A stretch of 64,000 bases of DNA. It comes from Antennarius striatus (taxonomy: Eukaryota > Chordata > Actinopteri > Lophiiformes > Antennariidae). Position 1 is the first letter of the stretch. Every line of letters starts with the position of its first letter. Position numbers and translations under genes: made by a program. Location: assembly GCF_040054535.1 (NCBI RefSeq), contig NC_090794.1, positions 1,611,501-1,675,500 on the forward strand. Reading direction: 5' to 3'. The notes below the pieces were generated by a model. It had not been told where the DNA came from, searched no databases, and was given only the letters and a program-made list of their open reading frames with translations. Below, one piece after another: positions 27,648 through 41,072 of this stretch.

Positions 27648-30600
27648 CCCGAGGGGTGGGTTGTCACACAGCTATGTCCGGATCAGACAAATACATCTTC
27701 ATTTTCTGACAGTTTCCCACTTCATCTTCGACCTGTTGTTGTCTCAGAGGTTGTTTGAGGCTATCAGTCCACATATGTAATGGATGATACCCCAGAAAAT
27801 ACACGGGTCCCACAATTCTTATTCCTGTCACTGAATTTTTTTTAAAAAAAAAATCAACTTTTCTCTCAATTTCCACAATAAGAATTAAACTTTCAACGCT
27901 TTTTTATTGTGAAGGAATTCCTCATCCGGCTGCAGCTGGAATATTTCTGCAGGAGAGGAAACATTCCATCAAAACTTCCCGCCTTTTGCCCAAGAACAAA
28001 AAATAAATTAAACTGCAACTTCCCGTTAAAGCTTTCAGACTTTTTTATTAATCAATTGCTCAATTGATTAAAAAAAAAAAGTGACATCATCAGCACCTTG
28101 TCAAGGTAAAACATTCAATTTCCACTAAAAACCCTGATATGAGAAGTTTTTTGTCCGCTGAGTCTTTTCTGTCTTTCATGCCCACTGTTTTGCCTGTCAG
28201 GCGCGTGTCCCGCCACCCCCGTGCGGTTCTTTCTTGGAGGGTGGGGGTTCAGAATGTGTTGATACTTGTGTCGTGCTCTACCCTGCCCCCCCCCCCCCCT
28301 AGTTCCCCTCTCCAAAGCCAACATTTGCCTTGGCTGCCTTCCAGCCCTGAGACTTGGCTGAATGTTGGAACCCGTCGCCCACGCGCTCCACATGTGACAT
28401 AACGTGAACAGCAGTCATGCATTCGGTCTCGTGCGTCGCGCCGGAGACTCCGTCCCGGCTCGTTGGGGTTCAGCCTCTCCCTGGTTTCTGCGGTTTCTCG
28501 TCCTCCTCCTCCACTTCCTGTCCCTCTGCTCACACCTGACCAAGCTACTAATTACAGCTGCTGACATGAGCCACCATGTAATTTAGAATCCACTTCTCTA
28601 TTGCTGCTTTGCTCTCTCTCTCCGCGCCTTCAGTCATGTCATTCATCACCTGCTATTGAGCTCTCCTCTTCCTCAGCCCTCCTCTTCCTCCGTAAAGCCT
28701 CCTCACCTCGGCCCTCTCTTCACTGCGTCTATCACTCAGACGTACTCAACGGCTAATTCATATAATAACAGCAGAGCTTCTGGCACGAGTCGCGCTAAAA
28801 GGGCCCAGAATGCACTGGGAGCCTTTGTGGGGTGGGGGGTGGGGGGTGGATGTTTTCAGAGAGTGGGAACGAAACTTGAGTGGACGACTTGATGTTTGAC
28901 GTGACATTCGTACAATGACAGCATGATTAGCAGGCTTTTAACACACGTATGACGCAGTCCGAGGACCTGTAGTTACTGAATGGAGCCCTGAACTCTGTCT
29001 GACAGGTACATGAACATTTAAGGCAGGACGATATGAAGACAGCGTCCTGTCACCTGTCACGCTATACAAACACATCAACCTAAACTTCATAAAAACTGTT
29101 AAATAGTTCGATAAATATTTCTCTTTTTGGATGAAGTTTGAATTTGAGTTCGTCAGCTTTAAACCTCTACGGTGCCTTCGGGGGCTACTGTAAAAGCCGA
29201 ATTTGCCTCCGGCCCTGTAATTTCCATGCTTGGTTCTCGACCTGCAACGACTGATTTCTCGCGGTGGGACAGAGGACGACCCCTCCTACCCCGTCGCCTC
29301 CTGGGATGACGACTGTGACTTTACGACCCGGTACTCCCCCTCTGGGTTTCCTGATGTTTTGCGGCTCATTCACCCTGACGTTTCTCCTTGGCAAACTCCA
29401 CCATTACCAGAAGTGATTTTGATTTCTGCTGAGAATTCATGCATTTCTTCCAGTCTCACGTGCTAGAAGTTCACCTGAGGCCACAGGTGCGTCATTATTG
29501 AGCAGACATGAACTTTAACGAATGTGTAAGGGACACAAAAACATGGCTGTAATTTGTCTTTCTCCATCCTCTTTTCTCTCTTGCCTTCCATTTCAGGTGC
29601 GATTGTCAGCACCGACGCTCAACCACCACCCACCTAGTCCACCAACCACTTTCCGTCAACCGGCGGATGATCTCCTGTTGACAGGTCGAGGGTTTATTAT
29701 GATGGTTTCAGGGCCAAGTGGAATGCTACCGTACTCCACAGCAGATGTCTCCTCAAATCCTGACAAAACCACCCACGGTTATGAAGGGGGGGGGGTGCTA
29801 TCCCTGCTCTCAACTGACCGGCGACATAGACATGTACAGCCTGTGGATGGGGGTTCCTTAATTCGGCACAGGTTGTAAACTTCACCTGCACAGACAGGAT
29901 TTCCAGGTGACCGTGAGACTATTAAAAGACTTTTATAGATGAAAAGATGCCTTTTGATTGCTAATTATTATTAGCAGACACACTGTTAACTTCACACGTC
30001 ACCCAAACGCCATTGGTTATCTAGACGAGAACCATAGCGCCAAAGATCACGGACAACAAATCCGCATTGTCTCGACCAGGATTGTTACTATAAAACCTTC
30101 TGATTTCTCCATTTGTTCATTTCAATACATAATTTATAAAACATGCGGAAGCAGACAGAACCTAAACCACGCTCCTTCTACTGGCTGGTTGATCCATGAT
30201 TTCATCATACTATTAAAAAACAACAACATCCCTTTTCGCCCACGCTTCCAGGTCTATCATCCGCCATTCCCCATAGATCACCAATGCTGACGTCAACTTC
30301 CTGGTATTCCTTTTAACTGAACTTCAGCAACAAACACTACAGAGACGCCTTAAATCTGTCCACCCAAAGGCGCCTTATAACAGTTGCACTTAAAATACAA
30401 GCGATGTTTGTCTTTCTACGACGGCGAGTCCCAACATTTGTCAAATAATCATGAGTCACTTGAAGAATTTCCCTCTGTTGTTGGATATTTTTTTTTTTCC
30501 AACTGTGAGACCTTCTGAGGAGGTGTCCAGCCCCAGGAGTCCCTGTACCTGCCTTCATTAACAGTCTCTTCTCATTATTTGGTCTTCCTCTTGATTGCTA

Positions 30601-33600
30601 AGGCAGATTGTACTACCACTGGCCATATGGGAAAGGTACCTCCGGAGCTTCAGGCGTGTCATCAAGCGATGGAAGAGGACATGAAACTGGCACCATGGGT
30701 GAGAAATGGACCAACGGTGGACTTTAATGGTCTTCTCTCTTTGTGTTTATGTCTAGTTGTCTCCCAGTTGATTCAGCGCCGTCGGCCTCGGGCAGCTTGA
30801 TGTCCTCAAGACGTATTTTTGGATCGCACTTGAACAAAGACTCTCCGACATCCCGAGCTGACAAAGGTAGACGCTGACCCTTCATTATCTGATGCGGTGC
30901 AATTGTTTTGGAGTTGACCGCTATCTGAATTCACATTCCTAGCTTCTTAAATCCTGGCGCCTATCTCTTCACGTTCTTTAAATAGACTTTATCGCGCCAG
31001 GAATCAAGTGAAACCTGTTCGGCAGAAGTATCATTGCATCAAATGTAAGACAAGAAGCACTTTCATTTGTTCCACAAAAAGTTTGCCTTTCGGGGAATAC
31101 CAATTAAACCCTGGCAAGAGAGAAGATCGATCTACTCCCAAATCTGAGCAGTTAATTTTTTATTTTTTATTGCAGTTACACTCTGCAGACCGGCTAGCTT
31201 AGCTTAGCATTAATGTTAGATTTTGGATGGCAGAAATAAAGTTAGCCTTGCTCTATCTGAAGCTAACAGGAGTGAATCTACCACCTAAAGCTAAAAGATG
31301 AGAGTACTTTTATAATTTAAACCAAACCGCTACATGCTGCTTATGCTGCTAAGCTAATACTATAGCAATAGCAAACTGTTAGCTTGCTTTCTTCTCTTTT
31401 TTTTTAGCATTTTCTGTCTCCTGCATCCTCCTTCCTCACACCGATCATCGTCATAAATGAATCCTGTCCCTTCTGGTCACGCCCACGCAACCTCAACATG
31501 CTAACGTTTACAAACCGCTAAAATTAATGACAAAACTGCATGTAAATTAGCTTTTCATTTAGCCATACTGAAGGCACAGATAAGCAGCTAGCCTGTGACC
31601 GAAGCTAACCTAACATGAGCATAAATTTAACTAAACCTCTAAATCTTAGAAATAATAGATGAACCATTTTATGTTGCTGGCTGAGTCCGTCTGTGCTTCA
31701 ATGCTATCATAAGCTAATTATTTCCTAGCTATATCGCAAACATGATGGGGATGGATGAAATAATTGACACCGATTGTGTTATCTGTGTCGTATAATGTGT
31801 TGTTTATGCTAAGCTAACGATCTGCTTCCTGTCTGAAGCCACACGTGAAACGGGCAGCTTCCAGCGGGGCAGACTTTACTTTACAGGTGTGTGTTTTGCA
31901 TTCGCAGACTGTGTGTCAGTGTGACTTTGTAATTGTATCACCGGGTAAGCAGCACAACAACAGCAACACAATGCGATGCGTTTAAACGGTTTAAACGGTC
32001 TGAGTCAACCGCTCAGGAATGGTGTCCACTATAAAAGAAGCGACAAGATCGGTGACATCACCAGGTGCCTGCGTGTCTGTCTACACACCTCCGTCTGAGT
32101 CTGACACACACTCTCTCCATCCCAGAACCAGTCAGACGGCACCGTCCTCCACCTGTCTGCAGCACTACCTGGCCCAGTCATTACCCGGGTCCCAGATCCT
32201 CGCTGTAAGTGCACATGTCAACAGCAAAATTACAGGCCATGCTCTCACACGTATTTGTTTTGCTGTTAAAAGGGCAGTATAAGTCTGCACGCAAAGTGAT
32301 ACGATCTATTTCCTGTCGTCTCTTCTTCTGTTGTTGGACAAAGCCAGAAAAGGTTCAAAGTCCAGACAGAGAAAAGGTCGACTAGCGGTGATGAACACAT
32401 CAAGACTCTTTGGTCTTTTTGGTTCCAGTTTCTCTGGTTTGTATAGATTTGATCGCTAACCGTCCTCTCGTTTCAAGTCAAGCTTTCATTACAAACCATT
32501 CTCTCCATCCTCATTCTTGTCTGACTAATTAAGTCTAGAAAGTCTCGCCGGATGTTTATGGTATGTTCTGAAATGTCAGACTTTGGCAGGAGAGGAGATT
32601 GGCACGTCGACGCGAAGAGTGCTCTGACGAGTTCGACCGGGGAGAACACGCACTTCCAGAAAGGAGATACAAATTGTTTTTACTGAAAGATGAGCAACTT
32701 CCAACTTCTCGTTAACAACTGTTTGCGTGAATAATCCGCGGTGCGTGCACAAACGTTCAGTCTCACCACACATGCACGCCTTGTTGTTGCAGAAGTGTTC
32801 TTTTATTCTCTGCTCTTTCACCACATTGGCTTTGGGCTACCTGGGCGCTCTCTTTCCCTTTTCAACGTGAAAAGTTCAAACAATGACGAAGTTCTCTTCT
32901 CCTCCGGGCCTCATTGTCGCTTTTATTGTGTATTTTCTCTTGACTATATGTCTGAACAAACCTGATTGAATATGGAATGACTGTCAACATTCGAAAAAGT
33001 CTTTTGCGCAATCCAAACACCAGCTAACGGTCGCTCTTTTGTTGATCAGCGTGTTTTGCCTTGGCATCGGTGAAACTAGAACGTCCTCAAATACCAACCT
33101 GCAGACAAACCACGTGTTTCTCCACGAGAAACGCATCAAACGTTTCCTATCATTTACGCCACAATCGTTTCCGTCTTCCACCTATGGTGTAATTTCCCCC
33201 TGCCCGAACTGGATCCTCAATAACATCCTGTTGTCTGGGGGGGGGGGGCATCTGAGGGGCCCGGGTCGGACTGACCCTCCACCACATCACAAGTGGGATA
33301 GGACGGAGCAGACAGAGGCTGTTATCCAGGCTAATGATAGCTGAAAGAAACAGGCAGGAAGCTGCGATCCTCTGATCTCTGTATTTAAAAGCGTCCTTAT
33401 TATTGCTTGCGTATTGTCCCTCTGGACTGCAATTATTAAATTGAAGGACTGGGATTCGACCGAGGCAGACCATTTTAGCCGAGGTGTGGCAAGATATCAT
33501 GAAAGGAATTGCGATACTCCTCGTTGGGAACAACGGAAACGTTTCTAGACGGCACATAAACGTCTGACCGGATCAATGTATTCAGCTAACGTTGGCCGAG

Positions 33601-35689
33601 GCGAAGACCAAACCTTTATTTAGTGATTTTAGCATTGTTGTTGTTGTTGTTGACTGGGCGACAGTTTTGTAAAAGAGACTTGCAAACAGGAATTGAAATG
33701 TCTTCCAGCGACATTATTTGAACTTTTGAGATCCGTTGGTTCAGTGGGTGTAGGTTCTTTCTCCTATTTGTTATTTGATCATAATCTGGACTAGTCTTCA
33801 TGAACCTTCACCAAAATCAGCTCAGTTTCCTAGTTATGTCTTTGCAAGATACTGTCAACCCCTCCATATTTTGTACGTTGAACAGGTATCAGCTTAGAAG
33901 ACAGGCTTCCTCTTGATTGACTGACAGGGTTTACTGGTTTGTCTTGGTGCGTCACGCTGGTCTATCTCATCGTTTTATTGAACCACAACAATGACATAAC
34001 CTCAAACAAACAGCGCTGGAGCAAAGCCATACAGATTTACGAGCGAGTTCACCTCGCGGTAACCCTTCCCAGTGGGACGCAACAGGTGGTCATCCTCCTC
34101 CGTCCGCCGCGGCGCAGACAGGTGCTTCCGACCACGTTGGACGGATCACTGTTGACTCGGAACAATGGGGGAAAACAGCGGAACAAGAAGGTCTCATTCA
34201 CGCCTGGCCACTTCCAGCCAGGACCGACTCCATGGCAAACACACAAATGTATAAACCAGAGTGTTCTGTGGGCAAGAAAAGTCCATATTTCAACGCAAAC
34301 ACAAACAAGATCAGTCAAACTGTCAGCGTGGAAACAGAGGCATCGGAGGACAATGGTCCTCTGACCCATATCTGAGCCTGGAATAGGCAAACAGGAAGAG
34401 ATCCCCTTTGCATAGAGGGATATTCCTGACTTTATTTTAAGGAAGGAGAGAAGAATGGAGCTGGAGGTGGAGGAGGGGGGAAGCATCCTCTGACCCAGAA
34501 CATCCACCGAACAGCATCTACATGAACAAAAGTTCACAGGAAGAGGTTAAATCTCTTTCCTGGGAGCCGAGAAGGCCGTCACCTCGTCACAAAGAAAACA
34601 CCTCTTGACTTTTTCTTCCTCCACCTTCACGTGCCAGAGGATCTACTATGATACCTGACAGCTCTGATTGCGCTTTGTGATGAATGTGAAAGTAACAACA
34701 CTCTGGAATCTCCCGGCAGACATCTGACTGTAAGATCTGCGCTGGTATCCAAACAATGTGTGTCCTTTTCAACTGAAACACCAGCGTGTAATTAACCCTG
34801 TCAGAGAAGACTCCTATCTGCATAGCTGCGGAATGACATATGGCCACGACTCAACGTCGAGGAGGAATAAACGAAAGACACCTAATAGGTGTGACTCAGG
34901 TTTTTAGCATTCACCCCATACACAACTCCTGGAAATGTATTTTCAGTTTTGTGGTTCCAGTAATTTTCTGAAGTTTCCTGCTGCCTCATCTCGTGAGCCA
35001 TTTTAGGAAGGATGACGGAGGTAATGATGGTCAAATCAGGATTGAGTGATTACCTGAGGAGAGGAAGGAAGACGGGACGGGAAGAAGATGAAGAGTTGAC
35101 CTCTATCCCCTCCTGTCATACAGATAAGAGGAGATGATGGAGATTCCCACTCGGATGACCCTTAAGGTGCGAGGTCATTATTAACATCTTCATCTTTGTC
35201 TTCGGGAGACATGGAAAAACAAATTCCTAAAAGTCATACATTTAGGTTACTTTGAATCCAACAGCAATTAAACTGATGTTGAATTGTGCAGCAACAGAAT
35301 TCTATTATTATATATTTCTATTACGCATTTCTATCCTGTGTTCCAAAAAAATCAGACAAGCAATGTCCCTGTGGGATTAAACCCATCGATAATTTGACTG
35401 AGACGCTTATCAGGAAGAATCAAACGAGCTAAAGCAAGACTGTACCCACAACAACAGGCCAGTGTTGACTTAGTTAAATACATTACCCACATCAAAACCA
35501 TGAATCATATTCGTTAAACTCAACAGGTTAAGGTTAAGCTCCAGGTTATATTAAGTGAGAACATAGGAGTTTGAACCTCATGTCCACATACTGTGGTTGA
35601 CGGGGGTAGCGGACCCTAACAGACTGGATAGAGCTCAGTCACTAGATGTTGGAGAGGAGGTCATTGTCCAAACTAAGGGTCATCATTTG

Positions 35690-35752
35690 TAAATAAGAAC
35701 CTGTTCTTAATTGCTTGCCTGGTTAAATAAAGGTTAAATAAATAAAATAAAT
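35690..35752. mobile_element. Retroelement tail fragment
   Basis: AAGAACCTGTTCTTAATTGC and CTGGTTAAATAAAGGTTAAA followed by AAATAA repeats form the 3' tail of a widespread teleost non-LTR or SINE element. Confidence 0.5.
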
Positions 35753-36090
35753 CTTGGACAATGAGTTCTACCCACTGTACAAGACACTGATAGGACTAAG
35801 GAGTACCTTCAGTAGCAGGATGACCCTTCCTAAATATACAACTGAAAACTACAGGAAGTCATTCCTTCCTGTGGCCATCATGCTGTATAATGCTTCACTT
35901 TAATGTGCAGTGACGAGGAGGAATGAAGCGGCAGTAAATGTGCGTATCTGTACATGTGTTTATGCATTATAATAATAATTCTAAATGATCTACTCTTGGT
36001 CTGACTTTTTACTTATGTGCTGAAACGGAGTGACTGTAATGAAAAGTAATTTCCCCCTCGGGGTTTAATAAAGGATTCTTATTCTGTGTT
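35753..36090 (+). mobile_element. LINE 3' end (Rex1/L2/CR1-like)
   Basis: The frame from 35758 reads DNEFYPLYKTLIGLRSTFSR, then RKSFLPVAIMLYNASL before a stop. This resembles the extreme C-terminus of teleost LINE ORF2 proteins (RKSFLPSAIRLYN type). The tail GTAATTTCCCCCTCGGGGTT, then TTTAATAAAGGATTCTTATT, is the usual ending of teleost L2/Rex1 copies. It is 5'-truncated and ends about 150 bp before the prep coding start. Similar tail pieces in reverse lie near 53515-53550 and 50940-50965. Confidence 0.55.
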
Positions 36091-36125
36091 TCAGAATCTT
36101 TTCTAGGTGCTGTTCTCTTAAGTCA

Positions 36126-36138
36126 CCACCAGGGGGCG
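36126..36138 (+). promoter_or_regulatory. CTCF-like motif at the prep promoter
   Basis: CCACCAGGGGGCG, identical to the motif at 41060-41072 just past the other end of prep. Confidence 0.45.
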
Positions 36139-36218
36139 GAAGCGCCTCGGCTCGCTCCTCCAACGAGCGGCCGTCCCCTCTCTCCTCCGCCCTCGTTGGC
36201 TGCCCATCACCGGGACTT

Positions 36219-36228
36219 CTTCCGGAAG
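36219..36228. promoter_or_regulatory. ETS-type palindrome in the prep promoter
   Basis: CTTCCGGAAG, an ETS/GABP core, lies 28 bp upstream of the first in-frame ATG of prep. It is typical of TATA-less housekeeping promoters. Confidence 0.4.
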
Positions 36229-36246
36229 CCTCTCCGCCTGAAGTTA

Positions 36247-36969
36247 ATGTTTCACAGGATCCCGGGGCTCCTTTCCAAACCGCTTTTCCGGTCTGCGAGG
36301 CAGATTTTTCCCCCACGAAACTCCCGAAAACTGACCTCCAGGATGTCTTTCCAGTACCCGCAGGCTTACCGCGACGACTCGGTGGTGAGTCGCTGCCAGC
36401 GGCTAACTAACCTAGCATGCTAACGAGCCGGGATGCTTAATCATCACGATGTTTCATTCATTTCAAAACGGGCGTTTTGTTAGCATGCTAATTAGCCTCA
36501 ACCTGGGTTCATTTTGACAGGTTGAAGTTAGCCGTTTCCTGCTAGCTTAGCTTACAAGCCTGCCCGTAGCAGCTAATGGTTATTGTTATCACTGGTGCTA
36601 ATTAAAGGGGATGTGTTAGCTCGGCTCGGCTAAAGCTAGCCTGTCAGCGCTAAACCGGATGTCAACACTTGTTTTCAGATGGAGGATTATCACGGAACCA
36701 AAGTAGCGGATCCGTACAGCTGGCTGGAGGACCCGGACAGCGAGAAAACACAGGTAAAGATTATTATCAATGTCTGTTAAAGTTGTTGTGAAGTGTAGGA
36801 AATGAAAGTTCTTTTTAATTTCGGAACACAATGATCAATAACCCGAGCCCAGATGACCTCAGAGGTCAAGTAACTTCCGCTTCCGGTGTCCCAGACCGGC
36901 CCTGAGGTTTTTAAATGTACAGGAAGTCGGTGTGAGGATGTAGAACCAATCAGTTCAGCAGGTGGATCC

Positions 36970-37011
<42 letters not shown>

Positions 37012-40000
37012 AGGCTTTTGTCAGCGCTCAGAACCAGCTGACGTTACCGTTCCTGGAGCGCTGCGAGGTGCGGGATCTGTTCAAGGAGCGCATGACCGAG
37101 CTGTACGACTACCCCAAGTACAGCTGTCCGTTCAAGAGGGGGAGCCGGTGAGGTGACACCTGGACCGGGTCGACCCCCCCGGACCGGTTCTGAGGTTCAG
37201 ACCGGAGCCACCGTAGATTAATCCATCAGAAGATTAGATTTAGTTATCGATTCATCGTCTGACTCTCTTTTGAGGAAACCGTGTCCAGTTTTTTTTAAAC
37301 TTTTATTTGACCCGTTGTGTATTTCAGGTACTTCCACTTTTACAACACGGGCCTCCAGAACCAGAGCGTGATGTACGTGCAGGAGAACCTGGACGCCGAG
37401 CCCACCGTCTTCCTGGATCCCAACACGTTTTCTGATGACGGGACCGTCGCCCTGCGAGGTACCGGGACCGCTTCCATCACGCTTTTTATTCTTATTGTGC
37501 CTTTTGGGAAAAGATTGGGAAGTAATGCGGATTAAATAATTTACTGAGTCAGTTTTATTTTGAACGAACTCCAGTCAATAAACCAGGAAGTAGTTCTAAC
37601 TTCCCAAAGTCTGAACGGACTGCTAACGACGCTAACGGCTACTGTCGCCGCTGATTGAAGGCTACGCGTTCTCCGAGGACGGGGAGTTCCTCGCCTACGG
37701 CACCAGCGCCAGCGGCTCCGATTGGGTGGAGATCTGCTTCCTGCGGGTGGACGGCGCCGCCCCCCTGGAGGACCGGCTGGAGCGGGTCAAGTTCAGCTGC
37801 ATGTCCTGGACTCACGACGGGAAGGGACTTTTCTACAACTCCTACCCCGAGCAGGAGGGCAAGAGCGACGGTGAGTTCAAACCCGACCGTTTCTTTATCC
37901 ACTTCCTGTCGACGTCTCGTCGGCGTCATCGCTCCAACCCCCCCCCCCCCTCCAGGAACCGAGACGTCCACCAACCTGCACCAGAAGCTCTACTTCCACG
38001 TTCTGGGGACCCCCCAGACGGAAGACGTGCTCTGCGCCGAGTTCCCCAACCACCCCAAGTGGATGAGCGGAGCCGAGGTGCGTCTCAATCATCCGGCGGG
38101 TGGGGGGGGGGTCTGATGGGGTGATAGTTTGGGTTCAGCGACAGCGTGTCCCTCCCCAGGTGTCAGACGACGGGCGCTACGTGCTGCTGTCCATCAGGGA
38201 GGGCTGCGATCCGGTCAACAGGCTGTGGTACTGCGACCTGGAGACGACCCCCCAGGGTATCACAGGTACCTGATGAAGGAGTCTTTAGATCGGGGGGGGC
38301 ATTATCGCGCTCTGAAACGACCCTCCTCCCTTCAGGACTCCTCCCGTGGGTGAAGCTCATCGACAACTTCGACGCCGAGTACGAGTACGTGACCAACGAG
38401 GGGACGGCGTTCACCTTCAAGACCAACCTGGAGGCGCCGCGGTACCGCCTCATCAACATCGACTTCGCCTCCCCAGCGGTGGAGGACTGGAAGGAGCTGA
38501 TCCCGCAGCACGAGAAGGACGTCATCGGTAGGACGGCGCCGTGGCGACGCCGCCCCAACGGCGTGATCAGGTGTCACTCATTCTCTTTTTTTTGGCGCCC
38601 CCCCCCCCCTCCCCGTAGTGTTCGCCACCTGCACCTTCTCCAGCTTCCTGTTCATCTGCTTCCTCCACGACGTGAAGAACGTGCTGAAGATGTACCGCCT
38701 GAGCTCCGGCGAGGAGCTGAGGACGTTCCCGCTGGACGTGGGCTCCGTGGTCGGCTTCACCGGCAGGAAGAGGGACTCGGAGATCTTCTACTACTTCACC
38801 TCCTTCCTGTCCCCCGGTAGGACGGCGTTCTCGCGTCGGTTCGGGTACGTGGCGGCGGCGATGAGCTCACGTTTCTGCTTCCTGTCGTCCGGGCAGCCAT
38901 CATCTACCACTGCGACCTGACGAAGGAGCCGCTGACGCCCCACGTCTTCAGGGAGGTGACGGTCAAAGGCTTCAACCCGTCCGACTACCAAACCACGCAG
39001 GTAAGACCCGGACGCGGGGCGTCGAACAGGAAGTCCTCCTCCGGTTCTCACGGCGACCCCCCCCCCCCGCCGCGTCCTTCTGTTTTTGCGTCGGCAGATC
39101 TTCTACCCGTCCAGAGACGGGACCCAGATCCCGATGTTCATCGTCCACAAGAAGGGCGTGGAGCTGGACGGCTCGCACCCGGGCTTCCTGTACGGCTACG
39201 GCGGCTTCAACATCTCCATCACGCCCAGCTACAGCGTCTCGCGCCTCATCTTCGTCCGGCACCTGGGCGGAGTCCTGGCCGTCGCCAACATCCGGGGGGG
39301 CGGGGAGTACGGCGAGACGTGGCACAAAGGTGACGCCGCCGGTTGTGTTTTGTCAATTTTGAAGCGTTTTAGCGGGACGGTGACTCATCGGCGCCGTGTT
39401 CCTCGCAGCTGGGATGTTGGCGCAGAAGCAGAACTGCTTCACGGACTTCCAGTGCGCCGCCGAGTACCTGATCAAGGAGGGCTACACCTCCCCCTCCAAG
39501 CTGACCATCAACGGGGGCTCCAACGGCGGACTCCTCGTAGGTGCGTACACCGCCGCTAACTGAGATCCCGCCGCCGCCGCCGGTAGCATCTGATTGTCTG
39601 CCCCCCCCCGGCCCCCCAGCGGCGTGCGTGAACCAGCGGCCGGAGCTGTTCGGCTGCGCCGTCGCTCAGGTGGGGGTCATGGACATGCTGAAGTTCCACA
39701 AGTTCACCATCGGACACGCCTGGACGACCGACTTCGGCTGCTCCGAGGACAAGGAGCAGTTCCAGTGGCTCATCAAGTAGGTCAGGGGGGGGGTCAAACT
39801 CGTTCAGAGTCCCATCAGCACAAAGGAGGTCCCACAGGGGCCAGAAGTAACACAAATGTCACTACATGCAAACTTAGACTCTGACCTTTTATAACTTCGG
39901 GGGCCACGTTTGGCCCCCGCGCCTTGAGTTTAACACACGTGAAGTAGGTGCTCGCCGTGACGACATCACTTCCTGTCTTCTGTCCTCCTCCGCAGATACT

Positions 40001-40290
40001 CGCCGCTGCACAACATCCGCGTCCCGGAGGGCAACGGCGTGCAGTACCCGTCGGTGCTGCTGCTGACGGGCGACCACGACGACCGCGTGGTGCCGCTGCA
40101 CTCGCTCAAGTACATCGCCACGCTGCAGCACGTGGTGGGGCGGAGCCCCAAGCAGACCAACCCCCTCTTCATCCTGGTGGACACCAAGTCGGGCCACGGC
40201 GCCGGGAAGCCCACCAGCAAAGTCATCCAGGAAGTGGCCGACACCTACGCCTTCATCGCCCGCTGCCTCGGCATCTCCTGGGTCAAATAG
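36247..40290 (+). CDS. prep: prep, prolyl endopeptidase (prolyl oligopeptidase, S9A)
   Basis: Fourteen coding exons: 36247 or 36343-36384, 36679-36753, 37014-37147, 37328-37458, 37661-37870, 37956-38077, 38160-38265, 38336-38527, 38619-38816, 38897-39000, 39098-39329, 39409-39540, 39620-39776, 39996-40290. Phases join throughout. From the ATG at 36343 ([13 protein letters not shown] at -3) the protein is 709 aa; human is 710. From the in-frame ATG at 36247 it gains 32 residues. PREP cleaves after proline in peptides shorter than about 30 residues, in the cytosol. A seven-bladed propeller caps the alpha/beta-hydrolase domain. The catalytic serine is in GGSNGG (Ser553), the aspartate in GDHDDRVVP (about 640), the histidine in GHGAGKP (His679). 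The oxyanion region YGYGGFNIS and [16 protein letters not shown] are intact. The acceptor at 37660 is pyrimidine-poor. A GT repeat abuts the acceptor of exon 3. Confidence 0.97.
36971..37008. repeat. GT microsatellite abutting prep exon 3
   Basis: About 18 GT units end four bases before the CAG acceptor at 37011-37013, replacing the usual pyrimidine tract with alternating purine and pyrimidine. Length change here could alter splicing of prep exon 3. Confidence 0.9.
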
Positions 40291-40891
40291 GCTCCGCCTC
40301 CTCCTCCTCCACGCGTCGGCGCCGTTTGGTTTCTGTCATTCACGTCATCTACGATTAGTGTTAAAGCTCACGTTTACCCACAAGCCATTGCAGTGTGTTT
40401 GTTTGTCGTCTCTGTCGTTCAGAAAAACTTTGGGATTTTTTTTTTTTTAAATGTCAGAAGTTGACGGTTACCTAGGAGACGGATTCTGTCCCGCTGTTTC
40501 CCGACTCACAACATTCAACGCCGGCGTGCGGCGATCACGGGAAACACGCCAGCGAGATAAGGGAGGAGTCAGGCATCGGCGACAACCGCACCTCCGTTCA
40601 GTCGTCAGCCAATCAGCAGTCAGGAGTTTCAGAACGACGCCTTTTATTTATTCTCTCAGCCGAACGAGTTCGGCGTCACCATCCAGACGAGACGGGGACA
40701 GCCCACAGGGTTGCTGTGGAAACAAGCAAAAAACAACAAAAATATTGGGAGTGTGTGTGTTGAAGTGTGTGTGTTGGAGTGTGTGTGTGTGTAAATGTAA
40801 CCCCCCCCCTTCCTGTTTCTTTTGGACTGAAATGATTTCTACCTCTTGACATGTGCTGATTGTTTTCCAGTCAAAGGGAAGAAAACACGAC

Positions 40892-40897
40892 AATAAA
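40892..40897 (+). terminator. prep polyadenylation signal
   Basis: AATAAA about 600 nt after the prep stop codon, followed by a T-rich stretch. Confidence 0.6.
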
Positions 40898-41059
40898 CAA
40901 CTTTTGAAACAGGTTCATGATTTTTTTTATAATTCCCTAAATAAATAAATGCTGAATAAAATAAAATACAGACAGTAAATAATAATAAAAACACACCAAA
41001 ACATTGATTTCATCTCGTATACCTGACAGCTGATTGGTGGCTGCAGTTCCTCTGAACGG

Positions 41060-41072
41060 CCACCAGGGGGCG
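41060..41072 (+). promoter_or_regulatory. CTCF-like motif downstream of prep
   Basis: CCACCAGGGGGCG, same strand and sequence as 36126-36138. Confidence 0.45.

Larger units (their letters stand above)
26130..35585. other. prdm1 upstream region without recognisable genes
   Basis: No coding exon of a known family is seen over about 9.4 kb. It must hold the 5' non-coding exon(s), promoter and probably enhancers of prdm1 (transcribed leftwards). CA repeats lie at 27198-27250 and 27595-27646. The stretch 31190-31850 is dense in TTAGC/GCTAA motifs, common in acanthomorph non-coding DNA. The short open frames lack splice context or similarity. Confidence 0.5.
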
